A stretch of 64,000 bases of DNA from contig NZ_AP024660.1 in NCBI RefSeq assembly GCF_019977395.1, positions 1,178,001 to 1,242,000 of the forward strand, in the 5' to 3' direction. Both the position numbers and the translations under genes were made by a program. Every line of letters starts with the position of its first letter. Position 1 is the stretch's first letter. The notes under the pieces are model-generated. The model ran no database searches and was not told the origin of the DNA. It saw only the letters and a list, made by a program, of their open reading frames with translations. This DNA is from Arthrobacter sp. NicSoilC5 (GTDB lineage: Bacteria > Actinomycetota > Actinomycetes > Actinomycetales > Micrococcaceae). Below are positions 63,790 to 64,000 of this stretch, piece after piece.

Positions 63790-64000
63790 ATGCAGACCTT
63801 CAAGCGCACCACTTTCACCGTCGCAGGCGTTGCAGCAGCTGCTCTGCTCAGCCTCACCGCGTGCGGCGGTTCCGGCAGCACCTCCGGCTCCTCGGCCTCC
63901 TCCGCGCCGATGTCATCGGCGCCCAGCTCCAGCATGGCGTCCCCGTCCTCAAGCGCAATGGCCAGCTCCTCGGCGGGCACCATGGACCCGGCAGCAAACC
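63790..64000 (+). CDS. Ser/Ala-rich lipoprotein, probable fasciclin-domain protein (5' part only)
   Basis: Only the first 70 residues are in the window. A basic N-terminus (MQTFKRTT), hydrophobic signal and lipobox LTAC at about 22-25 show a lipoprotein, followed by a GGSGSTSGSS-rich linker of alternating Ser, Ala and Pro/Met. Ser-rich linkers before a fasciclin (FAS1) domain are common in related lipoproteins of this lineage, but the domain itself is off the edge, so this call is inference. ATG 63790 has AAGGAG upstream. The region 63591-63789 holds no gene. Confidence 0.6.
   Translation, partial: MQTFKRTTFTVAGVAAAALLSLTACGGSGSTSGSSASSAPMSSAPSSSMASPSSSAMASSSAGTMDPAAN

Overview
The window looks like a piece of the chromosome of a high-G+C actinobacterium of the Micrococcaceae, close to Arthrobacter/Pseudarthrobacter. 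The evidence is the strong GC bias at third codon positions, frequent GTG/TTG starts, many apparently leaderless promoters, and the gene order coaD-DUF177-rpmF-rnc-mutM, murA-plsC-gpsA-ddl, leuCD/IclR and ilvBNC with serA and leuB. There is no sign of a prophage, insertion sequence or CRISPR array. This genus-level call is inference from gene content and order; no database search was possible.

Layout. 1-914: the 5' end of smc (minus strand). 1144-5830: oleA, a fused oleBC and oleD, a complete set of genes for making long-chain alkenes from two fatty acyl chains. 6224-10981: one secreted 1585-residue protein with an N,N-dimethylformamidase-like domain followed by four DUF4082 and three Ig-like modules, behind a structured 5' leader. 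10996-13957: a tightly coupled three-gene operon (anchored Pro/Ala-rich protein, MFS transporter, PD40/TolB-like protein). 14074-17183: mutM, rnc, rpmF, DUF177 protein and coaD. 17227-19244: a PLP aminotransferase and a spermidine-synthase-like protein. 19241-24816: rsmD, recG, a DAK2 protein, thiL and a DUF3515 lipoprotein. 24945-29247: ddl, gpsA, plsC, murA (envelope precursors). 29396-32295: leuD, leuC and a divergent IclR-type regulator. 32339-37348: a DUF1697 protein, a pair of dynamin-like membrane GTPases (the second broken by a frameshift) and an acyltransferase-3 protein. 37459-37731: tRNA-Glu and tRNA-Gln. 38034-39599: a heptad-repeat membrane-anchored protein. 39673-44314: a HAD hydrolase, gltX, an FAH-family hydrolase, an MBL-fold hydrolase and an unknown protein. 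44397-59404: ilvE, leuB, metG, a two-gene ABC exporter-type system, serA, ilvC, ilvN, ilvB (with an attenuator leader peptide) and ilvD. 59663-64000: an anchored Ala/Gly-rich protein, a PQQ-type sugar dehydrogenase lipoprotein, tRNA-Lys, marR divergent from bcp, tRNA-Leu, and the start of a Ser/Ala-rich lipoprotein.

How it works together. About 30 kb carries most of the valine/leucine/isoleucine pathway (ilvB, ilvN, ilvC, ilvD, ilvE, leuB, leuC, leuD). Two control layers are readable: a Val-rich leader peptide plus intrinsic terminator before ilvB, and an identical inverted-repeat motif (TCTCA-N5-TGAGA) at the leuC/IclR divergent promoter and again upstream of ilvD. gltX lies near tRNA-Glu and tRNA-Gln genes. 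The conserved mutM-smc junction is split by about 13 kb of accessory genes that include the alkene cluster and the giant DUF4082 protein. Many genes have a TANNNT box ending 6-7 nt before the start codon, pointing to leaderless mRNAs.
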